Of a stretch of DNA of 64,000 nt, positions 27,436 to 38,273 are shown in pieces. The notes beneath the pieces were generated by a model, which was not told the DNA's origin, searched no databases, and saw nothing but the letters and a program-made list of their open reading frames with translations. Position numbers and translations under genes: made by a program. The stretch is taken from contig NZ_LVEM01000001.1 in assembly GCF_001641335.1 (NCBI RefSeq), positions 780,580 through 844,579 of the forward strand. The letters run 5' to 3'. Position 1 is the first letter of the stretch. Each line of letters begins with the position of its first letter. The stretch is from Bradyrhizobium stylosanthis (GTDB taxonomy: Bacteria > Pseudomonadota > Alphaproteobacteria > Rhizobiales > Xanthobacteraceae).

Positions 27436-30054
27436 ATGGGCTTGGCGAATGAGTTGCAGGCCAAATTTCGGCGTGCTGTCGAGGCCTTTCAGGCCAGGGA
27501 CCTGCCGAAAGCGGAAAAAATCCTCGAGCAGATCAGGAGAGCCTCCCCGAACATCTTCGACGTCGCCCACTTCCTCGGCGTGATCAAGCTGATGCAGGGC
27601 CGATTTTCGGAGGCCGAGACTCATCTCAAGGCGGCGGTCGCCCTGAACGGCAGCAGCGACGAAGCGCTCAGCAATTACGGATACGCACTCAAGAGCCTCA
27701 ACCGGCCCCACGAGGCGCTGACGTATTTCACGCGCGCCTTGGCGGTCAATCCGCGCAATCCTCTCTCGTACCACAACAGAGGCACGATCCTCGCCGAATC
27801 CTCGCGAAACTATTCGGAGGCGATCGAACAGTTCGACAAGGCGGCATTCTACAATCCGAACTTTGCCGAAGCCTATTCGAGCAAGGGCAATTGCCTCGAA
27901 AAGCTCGCCCGCTTTGAGGACGCTCTGGTAGCCTACGACAAGGCGCTTTCGATCAGGTCCGACCTGGAGCCTGCATGGCTCGGTCGGGGGAATGCGCTCC
28001 GGAATCTCAAGCGCTACGATGATGCGCTTGCCACCTACGTCAAGGCGCTGTCGATCAACTCCGGTTTCGCGCAGGCATGGGTCGGCCGCGGCGATGTTTT
28101 CGCCGATCTCGAACGGCATGACGAAGCGCTGGCCGCGTATGACAAGGCGCTGTCGATCAAGCCCGATCTCGAGGGCGCATGGGCTGCCAAGGGCCATGTC
28201 TTCTGGCGCCTGAAGCGCTACGACGAAGCGTCGGCCGGCTATGACAAGGCGCTCTTGATCAAGCCGGACCTGGAGAATGCGTGGCTTGGTCGGGGCAATG
28301 TGTCGTTTGACCTGAAGCACTATGACGATGCGTCAGCTGCGTTCGACCGGGCGCTGTCGATCCGGCCTGATCTGGCAGAAGCCTGGCTCGGCCGTGGCAA
28401 CGTTCTCAATGAATTCAAGCGCCATGACGATGCGCTCGCCGCATTCGGCCGGGCACTCTCGATCAAGCCCGATCTCGCTGAAGCCTGGCTCGGTCGAGGT
28501 AATGTCGCGTGGGCTCTCAAGCGCTATGAGGAAGCTCTGGCCGCCTTTGACCGGGCGCTCTCGCTCAAGCCTCGCCTCGTGGGGGCATGGATCGGTCGGG
28601 GCAACGTCTTCACGGAGCTCAAGCGCCATGACGAGGCATTTGCTGCCTTTGACAAGGCGGTGTCCATCGAGCCGGATCTGGAGGGCATTGAGGGGCTGCG
28701 CCTTCTTGCAAAGATGAACTTGTGCAATTGGGACAATCTGGAGGACGAGATCGGTCATTTGACGGCGGCGATACGAGCCGGGAAGGCGAACAGTTCGCCG
28801 TTTGCGCTGCTGTCGTTGACCGACACTCCCAATGATCATTTGTTGTGTGCCAGAGCGTGGGCGCGCGCAAAGCTCCCGCAATTGTCCAAGCCGAGCTCAA
28901 GAGGTGAGATCCGCAGGAACGACAGGATTAGGATCGGATATGTTTCCCCCGATTTGGGCCAGCATCCGGTCGGGTACCTCATCGCCGGCGTCTTCGAGAA
29001 CCACGACACTGATCGTTTCGAGACCTACGCCTTTTCGCTAGGCCCGGACGACAACAGCGATCTGCGCAGGAGGCTTGAACGGCCGTTTCATCGCTTCGTC
29101 GATTGTCACCACAAGGTCGACAGTGAAATCCTGAGGGCCATCGACGATGCTCAGATCGATATTCTCGTCGATCTTGCGGGCCATACGCACAATGCCAGGT
29201 TGTCGCTGTTCGCGGCCCGTCCCGCGCCGATCGCCGTCAATTATCTCGGCTTTGCCGGAACATTGGGGAGCAGCGCGCTCGCCGACTACATCGTTGCCGA
29301 TCACGTCGCGCTGCCGGACCAAATCAGCCAATGCTTCGAAGAGAAGATCGTTCGCTTGCCCGGCAGCTTCATGCCGCGCGGTGACAACGATAAGACGATC
29401 GGCGAGGTGCTCCCCAACCGGGCTGATCACGATCTGCCGCAGGATTGGACGGTGTTTTGTTGCTTCAACAACGCCTACAAGCTTAATCCGGCTGTCTTCC
29501 GCTGCTGGATGAATATTCTGACGCGCGTGGACCAGTCGGTGTTGTGGCTGTCCGACGTCGGCGAGATCGCCAAATCCAACCTGCGAAAGCAGGCGTCGGG
29601 CTTGCGCGTCGACCCGGATCGCCTGGTCTTTGCAAAGCGCGTTCCGTCCTCGGCCGAGCACCTGGCGCGGCATCGCCTTGCCGACCTTTTCCTGGACGTG
29701 CTGCCATACAACGCACATACGACGGCGAGCGATGCGCTGTGGGCCGGTCTGCCGGTCGTGACGCAGATTGGAGATAGTTTCGCCGGCCGCGTTGCGGCGA
29801 GCCTGCTTGACGCCGTCGGCTTGCCTGAATTGATCACGCGAACCCGCGACGACTATGAAGCCCTTGCGGTCGAGCTCGCACTGGACAGGCCGAAGCTTCA
29901 GGGAATTCGCCAGAAGCTGTGGGACAACCGCTCAGCGACGTCATTGTTCGATGTCGCGCGCTATACGAGGCACCTGGAAGCTGCCTACGAGACCATGCAT
30001 CAAAAGCATCTGGCCGGATTGCCGCCGGATCACATCGACGTTCGGCCGCTCTGA
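27436..30054 (+). CDS. TPR-repeat protein with O-GlcNAc-transferase-like (SPINDLY) glycosyltransferase domain
   Basis: The product is 872 residues from the ATG at 27436. That ATG is only 1-2 bases from GGAGG, so the TTG at 27442 (giving MANELQAKF...) has better spacing and may be the real start. Residues ~1-420 are about 12 tetratricopeptide repeats; seven of them are exact 34-residue units. From about residue 500 comes a GT41-type domain: RIRIGYVSPDLGQHPVGYLI, HTHNARLSLFA, VNYLGFAGTLGS, VFCCFNNAYKL and DVLPYNAHTTASDALW. Such proteins add sugars to Ser/Thr of proteins. The target is unknown. Confidence 0.9.
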   Translation: MGLANELQAKFRRAVEAFQARDLPKAEKILEQIRRASPNIFDVAHFLGVIKLMQGRFSEAETHLKAAVALNGSSDEALSNYGYALKSLNRPHEALTYFTRALAVNPRNPLSYHNRGTILAESSRNYSEAIEQFDKAAFYNPNFAEAYSSKGNCLEKLARFEDALVAYDKALSIRSDLEPAWLGRGNALRNLKRYDDALATYVKALSINSGFAQAWVGRGDVFADLERHDEALAAYDKALSIKPDLEGAWAAKGHVFWRLKRYDEASAGYDKALLIKPDLENAWLGRGNVSFDLKHYDDASAAFDRALSIRPDLAEAWLGRGNVLNEFKRHDDALAAFGRALSIKPDLAEAWLGRGNVAWALKRYEEALAAFDRALSLKPRLVGAWIGRGNVFTELKRHDEAFAAFDKAVSIEPDLEGIEGLRLLAKMNLCNWDNLEDEIGHLTAAIRAGKANSSPFALLSLTDTPNDHLLCARAWARAKLPQLSKPSSRGEIRRNDRIRIGYVSPDLGQHPVGYLIAGVFENHDTDRFETYAFSLGPDDNSDLRRRLERPFHRFVDCHHKVDSEILRAIDDAQIDILVDLAGHTHNARLSLFAARPAPIAVNYLGFAGTLGSSALADYIVADHVALPDQISQCFEEKIVRLPGSFMPRGDNDKTIGEVLPNRADHDLPQDWTVFCCFNNAYKLNPAVFRCWMNILTRVDQSVLWLSDVGEIAKSNLRKQASGLRVDPDRLVFAKRVPSSAEHLARHRLADLFLDVLPYNAHTTASDALWAGLPVVTQIGDSFAGRVAASLLDAVGLPELITRTRDDYEALAVELALDRPKLQGIRQKLWDNRSATSLFDVARYTRHLEAAYETMHQKHLAGLPPDHIDVRPL
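27967..28680 (+). repeat. Seven in-frame 102-bp TPR-coding repeats
   Basis: Inside the glycosyltransferase gene, seven consecutive units of exactly 102 bases encode 34-residue TPRs, each beginning with a variant of EAWLGRGNV and ending xALSIKPDL. The units are similar at DNA level without insertions or deletions, so unequal crossing-over could change their number. Confidence 0.85.
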
Positions 30055-30867
30055 TCGGGCAGGTCCATGACGTGCGTCTGCCTTGTTCGGGCAGGCGAAC
30101 GGCAAGGCCGGCCGCGTATGCGGCCATCTCCTTATATGTCATGCGAGCGGCGAGGCTGCTCGATCCTGGAACGAGACAACCGAACCGGGCGAGGGGATAT
30201 CGCGGCAGGCCGGGATGTCTTTGGTATCCGTGATTCCTGGGTTCCACCGTAGAGGCTCTGCCTCCGCCCGGCGGCAGCCCGGCCCGGTCGATTGTCCAGC
30301 CGGCACCGCGGTCTCTCTCCAGGCCCCGTCAGGCCGGATGCCCCGTCGCGTGACGCCCCGGCGCGATCCGCGATCGCCGGATTCTCCTTTGATCAGCCGA
30401 TTCCCGGTCGTCGATTGCACCGCCAGGTGCGGGCCGATTCCACGATTCGAGGGCGTCAAATGCGTAACTCCGCGACCGACGGCGCGCGGCGCCTCAAGTG
30501 AGGAAATTCAAGGGCAAATGGAACCGCACCGAAAACAACAGTAAAAACAATATGTTGTGGACGCGTTCCGATCACATCTGCGTGTTATTTGTGCAACACC
30601 CATTGGAAAACGCGCTTCATAGGCCGGGTTCGGAGCGTTCTGTTGTTGTGTGTGCAAGGACGTTCGGTAATTGTGACTGAGCGACGGAGGGGGGCATCCC
30701 GAGGTCGTCCCGTTTTAGGTGGTTCGCTTAAGTCCCTCGCGTTCAGCGGGTGTGTCCGAAGGCGCGAAGCGACTAAGCGGTGAGTTAAGGGACAAGGGAA
30801 CCAACCTTAGGGTGTATCACCCAGCGGATCCGGAACCTTCCCTATAGAGCAAACTTGGAGGTTTAAC
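30055..30867. other. 813-bp non-coding region and leader upstream of the porin gene
   Basis: No supportable gene. The first half is GC-rich; from about 30500 the composition becomes AT-richer (ACAGTAAAAACAATATG). The last ~170 bases before the porin ATG contain inverted segments (GTCCCT near 30733 with AGGGAC near 30787, and GGGAACC with GGAACCTTCCC), suggesting a structured mRNA leader. GGAGG at 30857-30861 is the porin ribosome binding site. Long leaders are common for outer-membrane protein genes controlled by small RNAs. Confidence 0.45.
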
Positions 30868-32475
30868 ATGAAGTTGGTTAAGAGCCTTTTGCTCGGTTCA
30901 GCGGCGGGTCTGATCGCCGTTGGCGGAGCGCAGGCAGCCGATCTCCCCGTGAAGGCCAAGGCGGTCGAATACGTGAAGATCTGCTCCCTGTACGGTGCCG
31001 GATTCTACTACATCCCGGGCACTGACACGTGCATCAAGCTGGGCGGTTATCTGCGCGCCGAAGTCGCGCTGGGCACCAACTCGGACTTCACTCTGAACCA
31101 GAACGTTTCGACGCAGGGCGCCAACGGTGCGCGCAACCGTCTGACGAACTACTACACGATGCGCGCTCGTGAAGATCTCAACATCGACACGCGCACCGCA
31201 ACCGAGTACGGCGTCGTCCGTACCTTCTTCGACGGCGTGTTCTCCTGGACCACCGGCAACTACGTCGGCACCGGTTCGGCCACCGGCACTACCGCCTACA
31301 GCGGCGCGCTGGCGACTGCCACGACTCCTGGCGCGACCACCACGTCGCTCTTTGGCTCGGGCGGCGGCTCGGTGAACGGCACCGACGGCAACACCTCGGC
31401 CGGTTCGCTCGGCGTGTACTACGCCTTCATCCAGTTCGCCGGCTTCACGATGGGTAAGGCCGTGTCGCAGTTCGACGCGCCCTGGACCAACTATCCCGGC
31501 AACAACTTCGACGGTCTCGTCGGCGGCAGCGGCACGGTCACTGGTATCAACCAGTTCACCTACACCGCTGACTTCGGTCAGGGCGTGACGGCGGCCTTCT
31601 CGGCGGAAGATCCGACCTCATACATGCAGGCCGGCAATCTCAACATGTCCGGTGCGACCGCGTCGAGCGTCCTCGGTGCTTCCTATGGTTCCAACGCCAT
31701 CGGCGGTTCGCGTTCGCCGAACCTCGTCGGTATGGTGCGTGTCGACCAGGCCTGGGGCCTCTTCCAGGCGTCGGTTGCGGCCAAGGATAACCACGTTGCT
31801 TACTATGGCTCGACCGAGCTGACCGGCCACCCCGATGACAAGTGGGGTTGGGCAGTTCAGCTCGCTTTGTCGATCAAGAACATCCCGACTGGTGCGGGTG
31901 ACGTGATCAACATTTCGGGCGTCTACACCGACGGCGCGACCCGCTACAACTTCCAGAACCTGGCGGGCAGCACCTACGTGATGTTCGGCAGCTCGGGCAC
32001 GGCCTACCAGAGCATCGGCTACGCTTCGGCTCCGGACACGGTGTTCATCACGGGCAGCTCGCAGGAGACGGTCAAGACCTGGGGCTTCCGCGGTGCTTAC
32101 ACCCATAACTGGGATCCCTACTGGAACACCGCGATCTACGGTGCCTACGCTCAGGCTCAGTTCGGCACGCTCGCCAAGACCACGCTCTGCGGCGCCGGTG
32201 GCGCTGGCGGCGGCGTGATCGGTGCTGGCTTTGCTGGCGTGACCTCGTGCAACCCGGACTTCGCGATCGGCCAGGTGGGTATCATCACCCGCTGGACCCC
32301 GGTCAAGAACCTGACGTTCTCGGCTGACCTCGCCTGGACCCACCTCGACCAGAAGTATGCTGGTACGGTGACCCCGGCCGCTCTGGTCCCGGTTCCGGCC
32401 AAGCCGGTCGCGACCTACGAGCTCAAGGATCAGGACTCGGTCGTTCTGCTCCTCCGCGCTCAGCGTAACTGGTAA
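30868..32475 (+). CDS. Major outer-membrane porin (alphaproteobacterial Omp2b-like family)
   Basis: The product is 535 residues with a signal peptide [20 protein letters not shown] cleaved near AQAAD. The mature start, [20 protein letters not shown] and [18 protein letters not shown], with a disulphide-forming Cys pair, is diagnostic for the rhizobial/Brucella porin family. Alternating aromatic beta-strands run to the C-terminal aromatic (AQRNW). The middle has a long Gly/Thr/Ser-rich loop near residues 130-180, probably surface-exposed. Codon use is strongly biased, as expected for an abundant protein. A strong terminator follows. Confidence 0.94.
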   Translation: MKLVKSLLLGSAAGLIAVGGAQAADLPVKAKAVEYVKICSLYGAGFYYIPGTDTCIKLGGYLRAEVALGTNSDFTLNQNVSTQGANGARNRLTNYYTMRAREDLNIDTRTATEYGVVRTFFDGVFSWTTGNYVGTGSATGTTAYSGALATATTPGATTTSLFGSGGGSVNGTDGNTSAGSLGVYYAFIQFAGFTMGKAVSQFDAPWTNYPGNNFDGLVGGSGTVTGINQFTYTADFGQGVTAAFSAEDPTSYMQAGNLNMSGATASSVLGASYGSNAIGGSRSPNLVGMVRVDQAWGLFQASVAAKDNHVAYYGSTELTGHPDDKWGWAVQLALSIKNIPTGAGDVINISGVYTDGATRYNFQNLAGSTYVMFGSSGTAYQSIGYASAPDTVFITGSSQETVKTWGFRGAYTHNWDPYWNTAIYGAYAQAQFGTLAKTTLCGAGGAGGGVIGAGFAGVTSCNPDFAIGQVGIITRWTPVKNLTFSADLAWTHLDQKYAGTVTPAALVPVPAKPVATYELKDQDSVVLLLRAQRNW

Positions 32476-32500
32476 GTTTGGTCTAACGACCTGACAGAGA

Positions 32501-32534
32501 GCCCCGGCGGGAAACCGCCGGGGCTTTTCTTTTG
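32501..32534 (+). terminator. Strong intrinsic terminator after the porin gene
   Basis: GCCCCGGCGG (32501-32510) pairs perfectly with CCGCCGGGGC (32515-32524) around a GAAA tetraloop, followed by TTTTCTTTT. This is a textbook Rho-independent terminator, 25 bases after the stop codon. Confidence 0.95.
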
Positions 32535-33046
32535 AGCGGTCGCTCGCAGCCAGGGGAAGAGGTGGTCGTCAGGGCGGCAAGTCCGCAAGGCCCGCAAGGA
32601 CGGCATTCGATGCCGGCTCTTGATGCGAAAGAGGCCGCCAACGCCGCGGCTTCCCGAGATTCCCGAGCGAAGCCGGCGTTATCTCGGATCGAGGAGCCCT
32701 CGACGCTGGCCAAGCCTCGCTCCATCCTGCTGCTCCGGCATTCGTAGAAGGTCTTTAGGCCGAGAACCTTTCGGCAGTCCTGGACCGCGGCACCGGACAA
32801 GGGCATCCGACCCATGGACCACTATTGGGGCCGTTGCTGGTTTGGGCCGCGACCTTGATCGGGGCAGCGCTCAACGGCGCGATCGAGACGGCGCCAAGAA
32901 CAAGCGCGGACATGCCAACGTCGTCATGGCTCTCCTCGTCGCGTTGCTTGGGACGGCAGACCTCCATCCTGGAGACGGTGCAGGGGTTTACTCAATCCAG
33001 ACCGTCTGGCGCGTGAGGGCCGTGCGTTGGCCCGCCAGGAGAGTGG
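32535..33046. other. 512-bp gap between the porin and lytic transglycosylase genes, perhaps with one small gene
   Basis: No gene is certain. On the minus strand, 32755-32913 encodes 52 residues starting MSALVLGAVSIAPLSAAP, which looks like a signal peptide followed by a short Pro/Cys-containing tail (WVGCPCPVPRSR); the frame opens back to 32967. Without a ribosome binding site or a known family I leave it as a possibility. Other frames here are shadows. Confidence 0.35.
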
Positions 33047-35545
33047 CTACTCGACGCTGCCGGCGCCGCGGCGCAGATCGGCCTCGATCTGCAGGCGCGT
33101 GCCGCCGCCGAAACGGGCGCGGTAGACCTGCAGGTTCTCCATGATCCGCTGCACGTAATTGCGCGTCTCGGAGAACGGGATCAGCTCGACCCAGTCGACC
33201 GCATCGACCTTCGCGTCGCGCGGATCGCCGTAGCGGTCGACCCATTTCTTCACGCTGCCGCGGCCGGCATTGTAGGCGGCAAACGTCATGATGTAGGAGC
33301 CGCGATAGTCCTCGAGCAGCCCGCCGAGCTCGGCCGAGCCGAGCGTGGCGTTGTAGACCGAATCGTTCTTGAGCCGTCCGAGGTCATAGGTCGCGCCGTG
33401 GCGCTTGCAGACATAGCGGGCGGCGTCCGGCGTCACCTGCATCAGGCCGTAGGCCTGCGCCGGTGAGACCACCGACGGGTTGAAGGCGCTCTCCTGCCGC
33501 GCGATGGCGTAGACGATGCTGCGTTCGACCTCGGGGCCGATCGGCGTGAACTGCGGAATGCCGTTGACCGGGTAGGCGTAGAAGTCGAACGGCAGGCCGC
33601 GGTTGAGCGCGGCCTTGCCGAGCAGCAGCATGCCGCGTGCGTCGCTGTAGCGCTGGGTGACCTCGCCGAGGCCCGCGAGCGCTTCGGGATCGCCGTTCTC
33701 GCCCATGTCGGCGAGCATCGGTATCGCCATCTCGCGCTCGTCGAGCTCGTAGAGCAGCTGCGCGGCGCGGACGATCTCGAGGCGCTCGGCGCCGCGGCCG
33801 CGCGGCTGGCTGTTCAGCTCGATCTGCGGCAGGCCTAGTTTTGCGCGCGCGAGCTGGCCGTAATAGCTGGTGGACTGCTCGGCGGCGCGGGCATAGGCGT
33901 TGCGCGCCTCCTGCTGGCGGCCGGCGGCTTCCGCGGCGCGGCCCTGCCAGTAGCCGGCGCGCGCCAGCGTGGTCGGGTTGACGCTGCCGACGCCGATACG
34001 GGCGAAATGCTGGGCGGCGGTGGCGGGATCGTTGAGGAAGCGCAGCGCGATCCACCCCGCGGTGAATTCCTGCTCGGTCTTGTAGATGTCGCGCGAGGGC
34101 AGGGCCGCATCGCGCGCGATCAGATAGGCGCTGCGGAACTCCTCGGTGTCGATCATCTTGCGCGCCAGGAGGCGCCGCTCGATCCACCATTCGTCGAGAT
34201 TGTAGAGCCGGTTCGGATCCTTCGGCGCCGCCAGCATCAGCTGGGCGGCCTCGGCAAACTTCTCCTCGCGGCGCAGCAGCTGGATCTTGCTGAAGATGAA
34301 GCCGGGATCGTTGTGCAGCTCGCGCGGCACCGCATCGAGCAGGGCGCGCGCGTTGGGGGCCTTCTTGACGGCGGCGATGCGGGCCTTGGCCAACGCGATG
34401 TAGCCGGCGCCGAGGCGCTTTGCGGCGCGCAGCGCGGCCTCGTTCTCGCTGCCGTAGAGCAGGGTATCCATCCGCGCCTTCTGGTCGCCCGCCGTCAGCA
34501 GGGCGCCGAACTGGTCGAGCGCGTTGTTCTCGGTGTCCTCCGACATCGGATCGCTGCGCCAGGCCTCGCGCACCAGTCGCTCGGCATTGGCGCGGTCGCC
34601 GCGCGCCAGCATCGCCCTGGCGAGCGTGAAGCGGCCCTTGGCGGAGATCGGGGATTCATTCTCGAACCAGGACCAGGCGACCGACTCGTCGCGCCTGTCG
34701 TCCCACATCGCGGCCTCGAGCCGGCGGCGCAGGAAGGTCTGCGACGGCCAGCTCGGATTGGCCGAGAGGAAGGCGCGGTAGCGCTCGACGGTCGCGCCGT
34801 TGTCCTCGCTGCGCAGGATGATCCACTCCGCAAGCTTCCGCGCGACGGGATCGGAGATGGAGGCGGCGTAGTTGCTGGCGTCGCCCGCCTTGCGCTTGCG
34901 CACGAGCTCGATGACGTTCTCCAGCGTGTCCTTGTCGGCCTGCGACGTCGACGAGGTCGCAGCGACCGCGGCCGGCGTGACCGGCTTGCGCGGCGCGGCG
35001 TGCTGGCGGGTCGCGGGCGCAAGCACGGGCGCCGCAATCGGTTTGGCCGGGGCCGGGGCGGTCGGTTTGACGGTGGCCGTCACGGCCGGGGCGGGCGCCG
35101 GCTTGGAGGAGAAGCCGCTTGCCGCCGGATGCGGCTTTGCCGCAGCGGCCGCTGCGGCGGGCTTGGGCTTATCCTTGGTGGTGTCCTTGCCGGCGCTCTT
35201 TGCGGCATCCTGGGCCGGCTTCTTCGCGGCGTCCTTGGCCGGGGCGGCGGCCGCACCCTTAGCCGTATTCTTGGCCGCGCCGGCCTTCGCCGCGTCCTTG
35301 CCGGTTCCCTTGTCCTTGCCAGCGTCCTTTGCCGATCCCTTGGCAGGTCCTTTCGCGCCGTCCTTTGCCGCTGGCTTCGCGGTCTCCTTGGACCCTTCGG
35401 CGGCCGTCTCGTTGGACTTGGCCAAGGCGGCGCAGCCGACCGACAGCCCTGCCGCCAGGCTCACGACCAGACCTAGGGATCTCCATGCGGCGCGCGGGAA
35501 GCAGGTCACGGCGTTTCGTCGCCCCGAATCAGTCAAGTGGCTCAA
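33047..35545 (-). CDS. Soluble-lytic-transglycosylase-type murein hydrolase (Slt) with long Lys/Ala-rich N-terminus
   Basis: The product is 832 residues. A hydrophobic export segment ([19 protein letters not shown], ~23-42) is followed by about 90 residues of Lys/Ala/Pro low complexity, an unusual linker. Residues ~200-640 form the superhelical Slt U/L domain. The C-terminal SLT domain has the catalytic Glu in [11 protein letters not shown] (near residue 682), [14 protein letters not shown] and [15 protein letters not shown]. The enzyme cleaves peptidoglycan to 1,6-anhydro products. Upstream in-frame starts are close together, so the first ~12 residues are uncertain. It is divergent from dapA. 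Confidence 0.92.
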   Translation of the reverse strand: MSHLTDSGRRNAVTCFPRAAWRSLGLVVSLAAGLSVGCAALAKSNETAAEGSKETAKPAAKDGAKGPAKGSAKDAGKDKGTGKDAAKAGAAKNTAKGAAAAPAKDAAKKPAQDAAKSAGKDTTKDKPKPAAAAAAAKPHPAASGFSSKPAPAPAVTATVKPTAPAPAKPIAAPVLAPATRQHAAPRKPVTPAAVAATSSTSQADKDTLENVIELVRKRKAGDASNYAASISDPVARKLAEWIILRSEDNGATVERYRAFLSANPSWPSQTFLRRRLEAAMWDDRRDESVAWSWFENESPISAKGRFTLARAMLARGDRANAERLVREAWRSDPMSEDTENNALDQFGALLTAGDQKARMDTLLYGSENEAALRAAKRLGAGYIALAKARIAAVKKAPNARALLDAVPRELHNDPGFIFSKIQLLRREEKFAEAAQLMLAAPKDPNRLYNLDEWWIERRLLARKMIDTEEFRSAYLIARDAALPSRDIYKTEQEFTAGWIALRFLNDPATAAQHFARIGVGSVNPTTLARAGYWQGRAAEAAGRQQEARNAYARAAEQSTSYYGQLARAKLGLPQIELNSQPRGRGAERLEIVRAAQLLYELDEREMAIPMLADMGENGDPEALAGLGEVTQRYSDARGMLLLGKAALNRGLPFDFYAYPVNGIPQFTPIGPEVERSIVYAIARQESAFNPSVVSPAQAYGLMQVTPDAARYVCKRHGATYDLGRLKNDSVYNATLGSAELGGLLEDYRGSYIMTFAAYNAGRGSVKKWVDRYGDPRDAKVDAVDWVELIPFSETRNYVQRIMENLQVYRARFGGGTRLQIEADLRRGAGSVE

Positions 35546-35750
35546 GACCTATCTGTACAGGATCTCTCGGTATTCGATTGAATATGCGGACAAAATACCA
35601 ACAGCCGCTTACTTTCGGCGGGTTTGCACCACCACCGCGGCAAAATCGCGGCCTAAACAGTGCGTCACGCGGCAGCGGCCCTTTTACCAGCGGGACAGAC
35701 CCGATATGTATGGGGCTTGCTCTCAAGATTGCCGCGTACGGAGGAAGTCC

Positions 35751-36641
35751 ATGGCAGCCAAGACGAAATTCCGGGGATCGTTCACCGCCTTGGTCACGCC
35801 GTTCAAGAACGGCTCGCTGGACGAGGCGGCGTTCCGCTCCCTGGTCAACTGGCAGATCTCAGAGGGCACCAACGGCCTGGTCCCGGTCGGCACGACCGGC
35901 GAGAGCCCGACGCTCAGCCATGACGAGCACAAGAAGGTCGTCGAATGGTGCATCGAGGAGGCCAAGGGCCGCGTTCCCGTGGTCGCCGGCGCCGGCTCCA
36001 ATTCGACCAAGGAAGCGATCGAGCTTGCCCAGCACGCCGAGAAGGCGGGCGCCAATGCCGTGCTGGTGGTGACGCCCTACTACAACAAGCCGACCCAGGA
36101 AGGCATGTACCAGCACTTCAAGGCGATCAACGATGCGATCGGGATTCCGATCATCATCTACAACATCCCGCCGCGCTCGGTGATCGACATGTCGGTCGAC
36201 ACCATGAAGCGGCTGTGGGAGCTGAAGAACATCGCCGGCGTCAAGGACGCCACCGCAAGCATGGTTCGCGTTTCGCAGCAGCGTGCTGCGATGGGCGAGG
36301 ACTTCAACCAGCTCTCCGGCGAGGATGCGACCATCCTCGGCTACATGGCCCATGGCGGTCATGGCTGCATCTCGGTGACCTCGAACGTCGCGCCGCGGCT
36401 GTGCTCGGAGTTCCAGGCGGCCTGGGCCAAGGGCGACACCAAGGCGGCGCTCGCGATCCACGACAAGCTGATGCCGCTGCACAACAACCTGTTCATCGAA
36501 AGCAACCCGGCGCCGATCAAGTACGCGATGTCCCTGATCGGCAAGCTCGACGAGACGCTGCGGCTGCCGATGGTTCCGGTCTCCGAGCCGACGCGCGTTG
36601 CGGTGCGCAGCGCCATGGTGCACGCGGGACTGATCAACTGA
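35751..36641 (+). CDS. dapA: 4-hydroxy-tetrahydrodipicolinate synthase
   Basis: The product is 296 residues from the ATG at 35751, which follows GGAGGAAG; the frame is open far upstream but that part is antisense to slt. DapA condenses pyruvate and aspartate semialdehyde in lysine/diaminopimelate synthesis. The triad and Schiff-base residues are in place: Thr48/Thr49 in VGTTGESPT, Tyr137 in IIYNIPPR and Lys165 in GVKDATA. The segment [12 protein letters not shown] is also canonical. mscL follows 27 bases later. Confidence 0.97.
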   Translation: MAAKTKFRGSFTALVTPFKNGSLDEAAFRSLVNWQISEGTNGLVPVGTTGESPTLSHDEHKKVVEWCIEEAKGRVPVVAGAGSNSTKEAIELAQHAEKAGANAVLVVTPYYNKPTQEGMYQHFKAINDAIGIPIIIYNIPPRSVIDMSVDTMKRLWELKNIAGVKDATASMVRVSQQRAAMGEDFNQLSGEDATILGYMAHGGHGCISVTSNVAPRLCSEFQAAWAKGDTKAALAIHDKLMPLHNNLFIESNPAPIKYAMSLIGKLDETLRLPMVPVSEPTRVAVRSAMVHAGLIN

Positions 36642-36668
36642 TGAAATAGCAATCGGGGGGAGCCGTTC

Positions 36669-37109
36669 ATGAGCGTCGACGAAAAGGGCAGGAAGATGCT
36701 CACGGAGTTCCGCGAGTTCGCCATGAAGGGCAATGTCGTCGACCTCGCGGTCGGCGTCATCATCGGCGCGGCCTTCGGCGCCATCGTCACGTCGCTGGTC
36801 GGCGACGTCATCATGCCGATCATAGGTGCTGCGACCGGCGGTCTCGACTTCTCGAACTACTACATTCCGTTGTCGAAGGCGGTGACCGCCACCAATCTGG
36901 CGGATGCGAAAAAGCAAGGCGCGGTCCTCGCTTACGGTAGCTTCCTCACGCTGACGATCAACTTCATCATCGTCGCCTTCGTGCTGTTCCTGGTGATCCG
37001 CGCCATGAACACGCTGAAGCGGAAGGAAGAGACCAAGCCCGCCGAGCCGGCGAAGCCGTCGGCGGAAGTCGTACTGCTGACGGAGATCCGCGATCTCCTC
37101 AAGAAGTGA
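36669..37109 (+). CDS. mscL: Large-conductance mechanosensitive channel
   Basis: The product is 146 residues. The N-terminal amphipathic helix and TM1 ([20 protein letters not shown], then [18 protein letters not shown]) are highly conserved; TM2 is [20 protein letters not shown], followed by the charged C-terminal bundle. The periplasmic loop is slightly longer than in E. coli (136 residues). MscL opens under membrane tension to release solutes on osmotic downshock. It lies after dapA, probably on the same transcript. Confidence 0.97.
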   Translation: MSVDEKGRKMLTEFREFAMKGNVVDLAVGVIIGAAFGAIVTSLVGDVIMPIIGAATGGLDFSNYYIPLSKAVTATNLADAKKQGAVLAYGSFLTLTINFIIVAFVLFLVIRAMNTLKRKEETKPAEPAKPSAEVVLLTEIRDLLKK

Positions 37110-37168
37110 CGCGCGCCCTTCGTCCAAACTGTTAGCTTACGCGCGTATGTCGATCAGGTTTGTAGGTC

Positions 37169-37642
37169 ATGGCCGATAAGAACGAACGTCCGATCAAGGT
37201 CATGGCGGAAAATCGCAAGGCCCGCTTCAACTATGCGATCGAGGACACGATCGAGGCGGGCATTGCACTGACCGGCACCGAGGTGAAGTCGATCCGCAAC
37301 GGCAAGAGCACGATCGCCGAATCCTATGCCGACTCCAAGGACGGCGAGATCTGGCTGATCAACGCCACCATCCCGGAATATCTCCAGGGCAACCGCTTCA
37401 ATCACGAGCCGAAGCGGCCGCGAAAGCTGCTGCTGCATCGCCGCCAGATCAACAAGCTGATGGGCGCGGTCGATCGCGAGGGCATGACGCTGATCCCGCT
37501 CAAGCTCTACTTCAACGAGCGTGGTCGCGCCAAATTGCAGCTCGCGGTTGCGAAGGGCAAGAAGCTGCACGACAAGCGCGAGAGCGAGAAGAAGCGCGAC
37601 TGGAGCCGGGAGAAGGGCCGGCTGCTGCGGGCGAGGGGATAG
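37169..37642 (+). CDS. smpB: SsrA-binding protein (trans-translation)
   Basis: The product is 157 residues. SmpB signatures are complete: [23 protein letters not shown] by position 10-32, [17 protein letters not shown], and the basic C-terminal tail [18 protein letters not shown]. SmpB binds tmRNA and brings it to stalled ribosomes. The tmRNA gene is not in this window. A peroxiredoxin gene follows after 4 bases. Confidence 0.97.
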   Translation: MADKNERPIKVMAENRKARFNYAIEDTIEAGIALTGTEVKSIRNGKSTIAESYADSKDGEIWLINATIPEYLQGNRFNHEPKRPRKLLLHRRQINKLMGAVDREGMTLIPLKLYFNERGRAKLQLAVAKGKKLHDKRESEKKRDWSREKGRLLRARG

Positions 37643-37646
37643 TGCG

Positions 37647-38228
37647 ATGAACCAGCGCAACCTGCTCGAGGTCGACTGGAGCCAGATCCCGGCGCCCGCC
37701 GATGACGGCGGTGCCGCGCATCTGACCGGCATGACGTTGCCGCCGATCGGCCTGCTCGCGACCGACGACAGGTCGGTGACGCTGTCGGCACTTCCAGGCC
37801 GGACCGTGGTGTTCGCCTATCCGCGGACAGGTGAGCCGGGCAAGATCGCGCTGGTCGATGATTGGGACATGATTCCGGGCGCACGCGGGTGCACGCCGCA
37901 GACTTGCGCGTTCCGCGATCTGTTTGCCGAGCTGAAGGCTGCCGGTGCCGCCCATGTGTTCGGCCTTTCGACTCAGAGCAATGAATACCAGACCGAGATG
38001 GCCTCGCGCCTGCACCTGCCATTCCCCGTGCTCTCGGACGAGAAGCTGGCGCTGACGCGCGCGTTGAACTTGCCGACCATGGAGGTCGCGGGCCTGACGC
38101 TGATCAAGCGCCTCGCGCTCGTCATCGACGACGCCAGGATCACGCATGTGTTCTATCCGGTGTTCCCGCCCGACCGGAACGCCGGCGACGTCTTGGACTG
38201 GCTGAAGGCCAATCCGGCCAAATCCTGA
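37647..38228 (+). CDS. Peroxiredoxin (AhpC/TSA-like, BCP/PrxQ type)
   Basis: The product is 193 residues. The thioredoxin-like fold has the active-site segment GARGCTPQTCAFRDLF, with a peroxidatic Cys and a second Cys five residues later as in PrxQ/BCP. The usual PxxxT/SxxC motif reads GCTPQTC, a variant found in several rhizobial proteins. It probably reduces hydroperoxides at the expense of thioredoxin. It starts 4 bases after smpB and is likely co-transcribed. Confidence 0.85.
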   Translation: MNQRNLLEVDWSQIPAPADDGGAAHLTGMTLPPIGLLATDDRSVTLSALPGRTVVFAYPRTGEPGKIALVDDWDMIPGARGCTPQTCAFRDLFAELKAAGAAHVFGLSTQSNEYQTEMASRLHLPFPVLSDEKLALTRALNLPTMEVAGLTLIKRLALVIDDARITHVFYPVFPPDRNAGDVLDWLKANPAKS

Positions 38229-38273
38229 ACCGAGAAGTCCTGATCCAGGCCAAAGCCTGATCCGAGGCAAGGC

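Noticed and set aside
32483-32815. A 110-codon minus-strand frame after the porin gene
   Set aside because: It would run through the porin terminator hairpin and shows no start signal or domain.
34872-35750. N-terminal extension of dapA by almost 300 codons
   Set aside because: The extension is antisense to slt; dapA has a good ribosome binding site directly before the ATG at 35751 and matches family length from there.
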